A stretch of 64,000 nt of DNA, taken from assembly GCA_028386065.3 (NCBI GenBank), contig JAKUCV010004748.1, positions 93,889 through 157,888 of the forward strand, in the 5' to 3' direction. This stretch comes from Turnera subulata. Lineage: Eukaryota; Streptophyta; Magnoliopsida; Malpighiales; Passifloraceae. The position numbers and the translations under genes were made by a program. Positions 22,440-34,091 of this stretch are shown here, piece after piece. The notes beneath the pieces were generated by a model. It made no database searches. It saw only the letters and a list, made by a program, of their open reading frames with translations, and was not told the DNA's origin. How positions within the stretch are numbered: the first letter of the stretch is position 1; each line of letters begins with the position of its first letter.

Positions 22440-22901
22440 GTTTTTGGGTTTTTTGGGCCCCAGTGTTTAGTGGTTTGGCCAATTTGGTACCCCGACATTT
22501 TTTTTGGCCGGGCATATACCCCGAGATTGCATGGGCAGGCCAAACGTATACCCCTGGTCAGGCACCTGCTGACGTGGAGGCTGCCCGGGTATTTTGCGCG
22601 TGTTACTGTAGCAAAACGACGTCGTTTTAAGTGTGAAAACGACACCGTTTCATGCCACGTCGGCACACAAGTGGCTTAGTGGGGCCCACTCCACTCAAAG
22701 CTAATCCTCTAAAATGACGTCGTTTTGCTACAGTAACACGCTCAAATACCCCGGGCAGCCTTCACGTCAGCAGGTGCCTGACCAGGGGTATACGTTTGGC
22801 CTGCCCATGCAATCTCGGGGTATATGCTTGGCAAAAAAAAATATCGGGGTACCAAATTGGCCAAACCACTAAACATAGAGGCCCAAAAAACCCGAAAATC
22901 A
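22438..22901. mobile_element. 464 bp foldback MITE, Mutator-like (9 bp TSD)
   Basis: Two arms of about 200 bp are inverted repeats of each other (for example GGTTTGGCCAATTTGG at about 22472 and its complement near 22855) around a short centre. The ends are GGGTTTTTGGG on the left and the complement of TGATTTTCGGG on the right. The element is bounded by the direct repeat GTAAAGTTA at 22429-22437 and 22902-22910. A 9 bp target duplication with long terminal inverted repeats is typical of Mutator-type DNA transposons. It has no coding capacity. Confidence 0.88.
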
Positions 22902-22910
22902 GTAAAGTTA

Positions 22911-24458
22911 ATCTCAAATTTTTTTTTCGGTTTCCCATTCCGTATCCAAAGCTTTGCCTGGAGAAATCCGGATCCGAGGTAGCGCACCTGGTTAAAGATC
23001 TCAAATTTACCTCAATGACACCCATCTGTCAAAAAGAAAGACAAGAACTAATTCCTGTTCCATCCTTTGGATGCCACCACCTCCTCCCGGTGTTCTTTTT
23101 TGTTTCAAACACCTCCTCCCGTTAAAGTGGTATGACTTCTTCCTCTTAAATCTTAATAAACTATTGGCTTAACTTTGGTTTATATTTCTCTGATAAACAT
23201 TAAACTTTAGATACTCAAACAAACCGGATAGAAACGTCTCGGATCAAAACACAGATATTACTCCACATTAACTTTTAAAGGTTAAAGGGAAAAGAATTTA
23301 TATTACTCGTACCAAATGAGGTATTTAATCTGAGATGGTGTTGCTGCAAGCTAACATTTTTTAGCAAACCAGTTTTTTTTTTTTTTTTGCCGAAGCAAAA
23401 CAGTTTTCTCTAGAAAGAACTTTAGCAACCTGATCAAACTCTTCTAAACTTTTTTATCAAAAACTCTTCTAAACTTTGGGAAATAAACAACCTTCTCAAC
23501 CAGTGTGGAGATGGAAAGGTAACATTTTTTTGGCCAAAGATGTAATGGTAACATGAAGCATACTAATAGGTTTACAACTCGTTAATACTCTTGTGTAAAA
23601 AGTAAAATGGGTGAGGTCTCAACCTTTTGTTCCATCATTTACTACTATTAAGAAAAAAACATTAACCATCGAGAATATAAAGCCAACAAATGTTCAGTCA
23701 TGCAAAGTGGTTTAAAAGAACAACCCTCATGGTGCATCTTTAAATGTAAGTTTTTACTACTTTCTCATTTGTAGGTATTTGGAAAAAACAAATACAAGAG
23801 TGATATAAAATATAAAAATGTTAAATTCTAGTTATTAAAAATAATATTTTGCATAGTTGGGAAGTTTGAGATTACATGTTGACACGTGTCTTTCACTACT
23901 AATGGTGTCAAAAATACTAGATTTAATGAAAGTAAGGCAACATAAAGACTAAAATTCTAATTTTTTTGAAAGCCGACTAAAATTCTAATTAAAATCTAAA
24001 TACACAAAAATATATACAAATTAGAATTTTATGAAATGTAGACGGAAAATTCATTGAAAGAAACATTCTCTAATGTATTTCAGCTTTTTTCCCCAAAAAT
24101 TTTAGGTGAGAAATTAAAAAAAATCAACTTAATATGGATATTTGGACCGTAAGATGGCATAATTCTAATGATAATGGATATTATTACAATTTAAATAGTG
24201 ATTCTATAAAAACTTCTTAACATGGAAAGCAAATTGTTACCCTCGTCTAGACCTTTAGTCTATCATAGGCATCTTTAAGGTAAATTATTATTTGCAAAAC
24301 TAAATTTCTTCTGATGTTCAAAAAAAAAAAAACTAAATTTCTTCCCTTATCTTTTCTTCCCTTTTGTTTTTTAATATATTTTTTTTATCATTTTGGATGT
24401 GACAAGACCGTTTCATGACTTAATTTTGGCTGAAGACATCTATATCAAAGAGAATAGA
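22911..24458. other. AT-rich intergenic DNA
   Basis: No gene, transposon end or ordered repeat was recognised. Confidence 0.5.
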
Positions 24459-24463
24459 CCCTC

Positions 24464-24678
24464 TGTTATAAAAGAAATAAAAACATGGTGGATGTCATTA
24501 TGAGACTATTACACCCACCTCTCCTTTCCTTTATATTGTACTGGGTATTATTTGTCTGTGGGATAAGAAATGAGAATACGAGTATCTTCTCCTCCCTCTC
24601 CATTCCTTCTGCTTCTTCTTCCTCTTCCACCCCTCCTACCAGTTGATTTTGTGCATTATATTCCTAAAATTTACAACA
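24464..24678 (+). repeat. Left LTR of outer copia element
   Basis: 215 bp with TG...CA ends. It matches 38609-38818 apart from three substitutions and a 5 bp length difference. Confidence 0.95.
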
Positions 24679-25534
24679 CGTTATCAGCACGATAACGCCT
24701 CTACCCACAAAAACCGTCTGAAGATGGGTAACCACCACCACCTCCGGCGCCACCACCACCGCCACCATGCTAGAGCGGGCCCTCTCCTACCGCCGCGCTA
24801 CTCCCCACCTTGACGACTCCCCCCAAAACAAAAAGCCTCCCCTTTTTATGGCCACCAAAGCTTCTCAAGAACCTCTACTCTGCCGCTGCCGCCGCCAGAG
24901 CCAACAGAGGAAGGATTAACCAGATAATTGACAACCAGATAATTGACACCCCAACTTCTTCACAGAAGCCCTGTGCAACAGAACTCTAAAAGCAACGATG
25001 GCAAACTGGCTATGTATATTTGAAGATGAAGAAAATAACTTTTATTGAGAAGTACCAGTTGAGACATGCTTATGGGAACCATCATCAAAGTTGAGAGAAT
25101 AGCTTTGGATGTCATAGCTGCACGTTGCACTGGTTCTTTGCCCCTCAAAGATTTGCTTGCACTGTATCTTGAACTTCAAAAGTAGATGCCTCAACACAGA
25201 TAACCCACAACCACAAGGCAATGGCACTCATCTTTTTACACTGGCAAGTGTGATTGCAGAGCCAGTTTTTGCAATCCTCTTCCCACACTGTAAGTACTCA
25301 ATTCTCTTCATCATTTGTGCGCTCAAAAATTTCATGGCTAGCTCCTTTCTTTATTCTGTATGTTAATCCAAAGAAAGCTGATAACAATATGCAGTGGGAT
25401 TTTACTAGAAACACAAGTTGGATAGATATACCGAAGTTGAGCTTTCAAGCATAAATTCCCACAAGGATTAGGCACTATCAATGATACTAGATGTCACTCT
25501 CTCATTAGTGGAGTCGGAAAAAATATAACATTAT
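24679..25534 (+). other. Outer element leader with CCACC/GCCGCC-rich segment
   Basis: The first part (about 24720-24910) is a GC-rich segment built of CCACCACC and GCCGCC runs. The rest has short minus-strand frames (25042-25227 and 24960-25148) with no recognised domain. They may be a captured host fragment. No function can be assigned. Confidence 0.5.
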
Positions 25535-25856
25535 TGTTGGAAAATAGTGAGTCCACCCATAAGGGGTGCTCACTTAAGCCCAACTAGGCCCAACATGTAT
25601 GTTATATAAGCCACCACAAGGGGAGGCTGATAGATGGTTGAGATACACATTAGTTGGGTAGAAACACACTGTAACCTGCAATACTGTAAACTATGGATTT
25701 AGACCGTGGAAACTAGGAGGCCGATCCGACACACTGTGACGGTCTCCACCGACCAGTAATCCAAGCCGTGACTCCCGATCCTGACAACGCTTCCGCTTCA
25801 CTCTTACAGATAAGTGTTCTTATCTATTCTATGTATATGTACATTGAAATCCTTCA
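25535..25856 (+). repeat. Left LTR of inner copia element
   Basis: 322 bp, TGTTGGAAAATAG to AAATCCTTCA. Near-identical to 32474-32795. Confidence 0.95.
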
Positions 25857-26279
25857 TTGGTAGCGGAGCTATAGGCTTGTTTTCTGGTTGATTTTATCGA
25901 TTTTGTGTAAATCTAAAATCGTGTTCTAAAGAATTGGGTATTTGTGTATTATCGGGATTGATCTGTTCAATCCGGGATTAATTCGTTCATCCACCACTCA
26001 TGTAATTTTTTTTGTTCTATCGATCAAAACAAATCGACGTACTGCTTTGTTTTCTACATAATATACATGGATACATATATGTTTCTTGGTGGATCGAATA
26101 ATTTTTTTTACCGATTAACATATGTTGTTAATCAATTGAAGAATGGATTGTATATTTTTTTTTGATTAATATGTGTGGTTATTTGTTAATCGACAAAAAA
26201 ATGCTGTAAGAAATTGGTGAAATGATAAAAATCTAGATCGGAGTTCTTGGTGAAGAACAATGCACCATACAACCCGATA

Positions 26280-26850
26280 CCCGTCTCATCTTGCTGCAGA
26301 AGGCGGCGGACGGGGCAAGGCATGCTGCAGACGGCGGCAGTCAAGGGGGAAACGCTGCAGATGGCACGGTTCTCTGTGCCTTGCGGCGGTGCTTCGCGTG
26401 GAGGCTCAGGTGGCGCCCTCTCCGGGTGGTGACGGCGGCCATTGAGGTGGTGGGATCGGAGCGGCGGTCCTCGTGCTCGCTGCACCCGCTCCCACTTCGT
26501 CTTCTCCGGCGTCGGGCGAGAGGAGGTGGAGGAGGCAGTGAGCTCCCTCGTGCATGCGCTCCTCTCCGACGGCTGACGTGAATGGCGTGGACGAGGGCGG
26601 CAGCGCTGGCAGTGGGCTTGACTCGGCAACCTTCATGGTTGCGGCCTCTCCCTAGCGTGGTAACGCCTGCAGTGGCTGCTCCTCCCTCTTCCGCCTGTGG
26701 TGGTGAGCCCCTGGATGGTTCCGGCGACGAGCTCCAGTCGGAGCGGTTTGAGGCGGCGGCGGCAGTGTTGTTTTCTATGAAGAAGAAAACTGTAGCTAGG
26801 GCTACACCTCCCACACGCGTAATCTGTCGGGCTGGACTCGGGCCGTGAGC
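26280..26850. other. GC-rich island in the inner element leader
   Basis: A stretch of strongly higher GC than its surroundings, made of GGCGGC/GCTGCAGA-type motifs. It carries overlapping open frames on both strands (for example 26853-26341 on the minus strand) rich in Arg, Pro, Ser and Ala. These look like composition effects and no domain was recognised. It may be a captured host gene piece. The outer element has a smaller comparable island at 24720-24910. Confidence 0.6.
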
Positions 26851-26925
26851 CATATGGGCTTGTGTATTTGGACATGGTGCAATTCATTGGGCTTTAATGG
26901 TATCAACTGGGTTGGACATATTTAA

Positions 26926-27692
26926 TGGGCATAAGGCCTATTGTGGACCATTTATTTAAGACATAAGGTCTTATTAATTTTATTTTGTATGGCCTATATC
27001 AAAAAAATTAACTTAGGCATATGGTCTGAATTAATTTCTCTTTTATGTGGCCTATAAAAATAAAATTGACTTATTTTAGACAGATGGTCTAAAATTATTT
27101 TTCTTTCCATCAACATATGGTTGAATAAAATAATTTGGACTTATTTTAGACATATGGTCTAAATTATTATCTTTATTGGGTTTGAAACCTAATGAAAATG
27201 ACTAAAGTCTAATATTTTTTTTAGGAAAGAGATGGTCCTTTTAGACATATGGTCTAAATCAAATTTCTTCTATTGACATATGGTCAAAGAAAATATAATA
27301 ATAATCGATTTTTTTTAGACATATGGTCTAAAAAAAATTAATTTTATATTGGGTTTATGACCTGAATAAAATTAAATTGTCCCTCTTAGACATACGGTCT
27401 AAGTAGGTTTTATTTTATGGGCTTTTGGCCTAAATAAAATAAAATTAATCGAGACAAAAGTCTAGTATTATTATATTTTTAGAAGAGATGGTCAATAAAA
27501 ATAAATTTTTAGACACGGTGTCTAAATAAGTTTTATTTTTATATCACATGATCTTAGTAAAATTTGTCCATATTAGACATATGGTCTAATTAAATTTTAT
27601 TCTACGGCATACGGCATAGAATAAAATTATAAAGGGTTCCAATTTTTTTTAAAAAAAGATCCAGATAAAGAAATTAGTCACATGGACTAATT
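26926..27692 (+). repeat. Array of mini-hairpins with ATATG-type 5-nt loop (inner element)
   Basis: At least ten short inverted repeats share the form stem, 5-nt loop, stem. Clear units are 26957-26973 (loop ATAAG), 27074-27094 (AGATG), 27145-27163 (ATATG), 27240-27258 (ATATG), 27273-27287 (ATATG), 27309-27337 (ATATG), 27385-27403 (ATACG), 27508-27526 (ACGGT), 27572-27590 (ATATG) and 27672-27692 (ACATG). Stems differ but stay complementary: TAGAC/GTCTA, AAGAC/GTCTT, TTGAC/GTCAA, CTTAGAC/GTCTAAG, TAGTC/GACTA and CAAC/GTTG (27111-27123). Spacers are AT-rich. Confidence 0.9.
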
Positions 27693-28226
27693 CTTTTGAC
27701 ATAAATTTTGTTTTTATGTTTTATCACCAATAAAATACAATCCAAATATTTCTAGACCATTTTCTTTGTGAATTTGGCACGAGAAATATTTACCCAACGG
27801 TTCAAGCATGAGTAATATACGATTACCTGCTTTAATGTTAATTGGTTTAACATTATGAACTAGTTGCTATTTAGTTTAGCATCACATGTTAATTAGTTTA
27901 ACATTGTTGGGTTGTTCAACTTATAATCCACATGGGATTATAAAATTGTGCTTGACAAATATGTTGTCTGGAGCATGATTAATGCTTAGATGTGTCATTG
28001 GATGAATTGATTTTCATTATGCATTCAACTTTAGGACGATGACTGGGAACATAGTGAACTTTCGACTCCGGGTTATGCATGTGATTATTAACTTAGCCAA
28101 TCGAAGCTTAGCATTATACATGTATGTATGTTGAACGTTATATCTTATATGTGATCTTTTTTGTGTATTTTATTTGTTGAATATAATTACTGCTTCATAT
28201 GTTATTGTCGTATAGCTCAACAAAAG

Positions 28227-31200
28227 GTTGATGCTTAATGGCAATAATTATGAAATCTGGAATTTAGTATTCCAATATGTGCTGGTAGAGCAAAAGTGTT
28301 CTTGTGATCATCAATGTAGTCATGAAAGTTGAAGACAGATCAGTACAACAAACCATACAATGCAAAGTACTGTTGTAACAAAAGTGTTGCAATGATGACC
28401 AAATGGGTCATTTTCCAATGATGAAATTGGATAGTACGATGTGGTACTTTGCTTTGCATGAGCTAGCAAATTTTGTATTTGCGGTTGTTTTATTTTGTGT
28501 GTAACTGAATATAATTCTTAGTAAATTATAGAATCAGTAGCCACACATTATATTGTATGGAGATGTGATAACTGATCAATGTTAAGTCTCACATGGAGAC
28601 TAAATGTTTTGACATGTAAGTGGCAACAATAAGGTGTTGCTTTAATACTCATAGCCTACAAGTTAGTCTTGTGTAACATATAAGATGTGATCTTACATGA
28701 TAGAAGTCTTTTCTGACATGTCTTGGTTTTAGGAACCATACATGCTTTCATGACAAATTATAAAATTGATTCTGGTTTAATTTTATATGGCTTTAGTCTT
28801 ATTACCGAATAATGCTAGATTTGGTTATACGGACCAATAGCGAATGCCAAGGTTAGCAAATAATGTTTGCTTCCTAGCATTATACAAGTAGAATTGTCTG
28901 CTTGTGAGTGTTATCTAACTGATTATTGACCATCCGGTAAAGTGATTGAAGCCAACTCTTCATTGTTATTTGTCCACCCGGACATCTGCGGGTCCATTCA
29001 CGTTTGGACTAGGCAAAAGCATGTAATTCATCATTTTATTCATTATGCCCAATTATATCTGTTTAATTTTCTATTTTTGAGGCATTAAGTTGTTTCTAAA
29101 GCTATATGAGCTTAATATAAAATTATCTAGATATGAAGATACAAGATCTTTACGTTAATTGTGATCGTTTTTTTAATCCAATCAGTTGGGCATGTGATGA
29201 AATGATATAGTGCATTGATTGACTATTCCTAAGAATCTATGACAAAATGTGTCATAGAGTGACATGATGGAATGTTTCTGTAATGGTTAAGTAAACGAGG
29301 GCGCAGACCTTATTGCCACATGGGTAATATTTAATTGGTTGCTGCCTATATACTTAATAATATGCCTATATAGTCAGTTACAACTATTCTGCATGTGTTG
29401 TAGACAAGAATGCTACCCACTAAGTGTTTTAGTAACCTTGGAAGTTGTGCTGCTTATACATACTATTTCTCTCTGGCAAGATGTGCCTTCAGAGGTAGAC
29501 AAGTGTCTTATGAGATACTAAACCTCAAGGGTTATATGTTTATAAGCCAGCAAAATAGTGGGAGCGTAACTGAGTATAAACCACAAGATGTTACATTTTT
29601 TGTGAATGAGTTTTCTAAGAAGGGTGAGGTAGGTTAAGGCCTATCTTTATTTGAGGAAGAGGATTAAGACGTGCAAGGATTACTTTATTCGAGTGGGAGG
29701 ATTTTTACAGATGATGAATTAGTTTCTCATCAATAAACTTCCTCATCATCAAGTCCGAATAAAAGTAATCTTGTTGTTCCGAGTGGGAGCGATAAAGATA
29801 GATCTTGTTCTAAGTAGGAGCGAGATTAGCGTTTTAATCCTAGTGGGAGCCATGTTGATCCAAATGGGAACAACATACCTGAATTACAATTAAGTGTGAT
29901 TCTCATAAAAGATTGTCATTGATCATTTGGCATCAAAGATAGTGGGTCTTTTATGATATTCCTATATGATGAGCCTAGAAGAGACTGCCTCAAAATCCTT
30001 CTAAAGAAAAATGGACAAAGGCACTTGAAGAACACATGGAGTCAATGAGAGTCAATAAAGTTTAAGGAGTGGTTGATCTCATTGAAGGACACAAAGCCAT
30101 TGGGAACAAATGTGTTTTCAAAAGCAAGCTTAAGGCTAGTGGAAAAGTTGAGGAATTTAAGACTCAACCAATAGGTAAAGATACACTAGAGAAAGAGATA
30201 GATTACAAGAGTCAATCTTGTTTTCTGTGAGTTTTACCTATGTATGGATGTTTCTAGCTATTATTTCAAACTTAAATCTTGGATTACGTCAAACGGATGT
30301 AATAATGCCTTTCTCAATGGAGATTGAATGAAACCGATTGTGTTTCATTAAAGAGGACCACAAACATATGGTTTGTAGACTTTGAAGTCTATATTGGTCT
30401 TCTAATCCTGAAGGCATGTACCAAGTAAGTTTGTAATTTATATACAGTATGTATATGACATACTCATAGCTATAAATGACATGGAGTTAATCAACAAGGT
30501 AATGGACCTAGTTGTCATCTCAATCGAGATAGATGATATGGATAAAAATTGCATATAAACTTGAAATTAAGATTTCAAGATATTGTTTCAAGATATTATT
30601 GTATTTTTTGTAAGAGAATTACACTAGTAAAGCTTTGGAATAATACTATATGCATCAAAGTAATCCTATCTAAACTCCTATCAATAAATGTCATACTTTG
30701 AGAAAACAAGTGTCCTAAGGCTCCTGATGAGTGTGATGAATAAGCCAAGTTCCATAACGGAGCACAGTCGAAAGTTTGTTGTACACTATGGTGTATGATA
30801 GACTAGATATTGGTTAAGCAAATGGCTTAACAAATAGATGTCAATCCGACCTAGGCCTAGCACATTACAAGTAGTTAAAAAAAAAAAGGGATCATGGGAT
30901 GTCTAAAGAAGTCTACTGATTATATTTTTTTGTCACCAAGTAAGGAGATGTCCTTCTTAGTTGAGTACACAAGCCTTGATCATGGAAAAGATCTAGATGG
31001 TAGAAAAGTCTACATCTAGATATATGCTCTTACTAAATGATGGCGCCATATCATAAAGTAGTAAGAAATGATCATGTGTATTCTTGTTTGCGATTGATGC
31101 TAAATGTGTAGCTCTCGTTTCGGCAGTGTAAAAGTTACTTGGTTGAATAAGTTCTTGGATTATGTGATGGATAATGCATAGTACACTGATCTAGTGTTAG

Positions 31201-31400
31201 TCAACTATGACAGTAAGGCTGCAATTTCCATTGCCAAGAATGGTTAGTTTCGCCAAATAAGTAGACATCAGATACAACTATGCAAAAGGCATTGTTGTAT
31301 GCGAGGTTGTGAAGTGAAGTATTTGTCTATAAGAGACAAGTGATTAGATGCACTGTTTAAGCCTTTACCTTGGGATGTGTTTGTGGAACACATTAGGTAT
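28227..31400 (+). pseudogene. Decayed copia gag-pol of the inner element
   Basis: Remnants occur in the expected order with many stops and frame changes. Gag near 28227 reads LNGNNYEIWNLVFQYVL. The start of the reverse transcriptase near 30010-30130 reads EKWTKALEEHMESM and later HKAIGNKCVFKSKLKASGK. RNase H near 31200-31340 reads SKAAISIAKNG followed by a degraded tail. No protease, integrase or catalytic YVDD stretch was recognised. The copy cannot encode its own enzymes. Confidence 0.85.
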
Positions 31401-32473
31401 TAAAATTGTGTAGGCTTAAGTACTTCACTTTATGCTTATTATTTTCCCAAAGTTCTCAACCTGTGTTTAATGTTCTTGCTATCAAATAAGTTGATTTGCA
31501 TACATACATGTGGATGAATGTTATGTACATTCTTCATTTATTTTATTTAAGAGTATGTCGAGTAGACACGAGGTTAGCCCTCTCACACGGATAACCGCCT
31601 CCTTATCTTAGTGATAAGTGGAGATGAGACAGATTTTAAGCAAAATTATCAGACGGATAATTTGAGCTTGTGGCTTAAAATCATAAATGTCGACTATATA
31701 ATGACATAAGGTCATTTTTTTTTAATGGTGGAATATGTTCATCAAGTCTACTTAGTGGGCCAGATGTGAGTTCAAGTTGATGTGTAGATCGAGGAACTCA
31801 GATTTGGACACATATGGTGTCTAGATATCATCTGTACAGCATTCCATATGGGAAAGACATACGCTCCACGGGAAAGGAGAAAATGCTGTAGCACATGTTT
31901 CATACCATGTGTGCGTTTTGCCGACCAAACGGGTTTACATAAGTTCAATCTCCGCTTACTGTTGTGTGAGACCCAGAGCCTTTATGGTGGCTCGATTGTG
32001 TACCCTCAAGACTCCGATCAGATACTTGAGATTCAGCTTAATGTTTGCTATCTTAGTGTGTTGCCAAAGGACCATGGACACTGATTTGGTCTGGCGAGGC
32101 ATGTCTAGAAAAGCAAGTTAAGTTGAGTTAAGGGGATCGTGAGAAGAGGAAGAACATTGACTTAGTTTGTATTCACCGGTGCACCAATTATGACCTACGG
32201 TGATAATTGTGAATACAATGTATCTTTAAAAGAGAGATCTTCGACAGATTTCTAATGTGATTTATGATCTAGGGTACTTGCATACTTTTTGATCTACTTG
32301 CAGGTTTCTTCTGGATGAGAGGCTATATATTCCTAACAGATGTATAGCATTTAGCTCTCACTGTATGCTGGTCACACGGTTCTACTTCCCTGTATGGATG
32401 TTTGCAGTTTCTAATGGGAATCTGTTTCTCATGATTGTGTTTATGAGCACTCCCATTATGTGTGAGTGGGAGA

Positions 32474-32795
32474 TGTTGGAAAATAGTGAGTCCACCCATA
32501 AGGGGTGCTCACTTAAGCCCAACTAGGCCCAATATGTATGTTATATAAGCCACCACAAGGGGAGGCTGATAGATGGTTGAGATACACATTAGTTGGGTAG
32601 AAACACACTGTAACCTGCAATACTGTAAACTAGGGATTTAGACCGTGGAAACTAAGAGGCCGATCCGACACACTGTGACGGTCTCCACCGACCAGTAATC
32701 CAAGTCGTGGCTCCCAATCCTGACAACGCTTTCGCTTCACTCTTACAGATAAGTGTTCTTATCTATTCTATGTATATGTACATTGAAATCCTTCA
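32474..32795 (+). repeat. Right LTR of inner copia element
   Basis: 322 bp, preceded by the purine tract GAGTGGGAGA and followed by the target duplication ATTAT. Confidence 0.95.
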
Positions 32796-33535
32796 ATTAT
32801 CAACACAGCATTTAACCATTCTTGACCACTAGCTTTTGAACATATGGGTCCCTACTTGTGGAAAGGAAGGAGACCTGAAGCCGCTGATGTAACGTCAAAC
32901 AGTGATGGTGGAGCACTTTTCACATTCTCATGTCCTGCCAGAATGTCGTTGGTGCTTATTCTGTCTGATTTCCTTTTGTTTTACTCGTAGTTGGTAAAAC
33001 ACTAAAAATTTCCATGGAAGCATCTGTGATGGAAAAGTAAGAAAAACTATTTACAGTAGAATTTAGCACCGTCCATACCTAAGTAGTGAGAGGGACCCGA
33101 TATAATCATATTCATATGCTTTGAGGACCTTTGTGGTTTTTCGATTCGTATTTTCATCACCAATTACATAGAATAGATTTGATGGCTACTGGGGGGATGT
33201 TTGTTATTGCTTAAATATATGATATATTCTGCGTGTTTTTCTTTGCTTGCTTCTATGCTTCTCTGTTTTGTTTAATGCTTGAGCTTTAAGCTGCTGTGTA
33301 TGTGTTTTAAAAAAAAATTAAAATATATATATATACATGTATATTGTTATTTTTTTTTGGAAAAGAATAATAATAATAAAAAAAATTTTGATATTTTTTT
33401 TAAAAAAATAAAATTAAAAGGTATATACATACCGGAATAGTAATCGGGTACTAGTATGATATATTATATATATTATTGCTGAAAGATTTATTGAGTAAGC
33501 ATATTTTACGTTTTTTTATTTTTATTTAAATTCCG

Positions 33536-34035
33536 ATTGGGCTATTAAAAGGCCCATAGCATTTAATTCTCCTGCACCGTGTACAGTGATTTTGGCCAGA
33601 ATCCGGCGAACGTGAACAGTGTTCGGTCGGAATCCGGCGAACCCAGAAGTGTTTGACCGAAATCCGACGTCTCTAGATTTTCCCGGCAAGCCCAGAAGTG
33701 TTTGGCCGGAATTCGATACCTTGGGTTTTTTTTTTCCTGGCAAGCCCGGAAGGCTATTGTATTTATTTTATTGTTTTTCATTTATATTAAGCCTGGGCTC
33801 ATATTAGGCCTATTACATTTTAATATTCTGTTCTTTATATTTCAATTGGGCTCATATAAGGCCCATTGTCTTTAATTTCTCGTTTTAATTTCTTTACGAT
33901 TTTATTGGGCTCGTATAAGGCCCATCGCATTTACTTTGCGATCATTAAATTTTTAATTGGGCTAATTTATGTAAGGCCCATTGATTTTCTCGGTTATTTA
34001 ATTCTTCATTGGGCTAATTAACAAAAGGCTCATGT
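33536..34035 (+). repeat. TGGGC...GCCCA inverted repeat series (outer element)
   Basis: Six short inverted repeats of the form ATTGGGCT, 6-13 nt, AGGCCCAT recur at about 33536, 33790, 33846, 33904, 33956 and 34010. They lead into the YNGAA-loop array and resemble the ATTGGGCT/AAGGCCTA repeats opening the inner element's array at about 26888-26940. Confidence 0.8.
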
Positions 34036-34091
34036 TTATTTCTTCCACTTAAGTTTTAATTTTATTTAAATTATGTTATTCGAGACCCTTA

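Larger units (their letters stand above)
25535..32795 (+). mobile_element. Inner Ty1/copia LTR retrotransposon nested in the outer one
   Basis: LTRs 25535-25856 and 32474-32795 are both 322 bp with TG...CA ends and differ at seven positions by eye. The flanking duplication ATTAT is at 25530-25534 and 32796-32800. TGGTAGCGGAGC after the left LTR resembles the initiator-Met tRNA primer site TGGTATCAGAGC. GAGTGGGAGA before the right LTR is the polypurine tract. The interior has a GC-rich island, a hairpin array, then decayed gag and pol. Confidence 0.96.

Noticed and set aside
26186..26853. Overlapping Arg/Pro-rich frames on both strands
   Set aside because: GC-rich composition produces open frames by chance; no recognisable protein.
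33310..33440. Possible regulatory AT run
   Set aside because: Simple (TA)n and A/T homopolymer sequence within the retroelement, no structure beyond composition.
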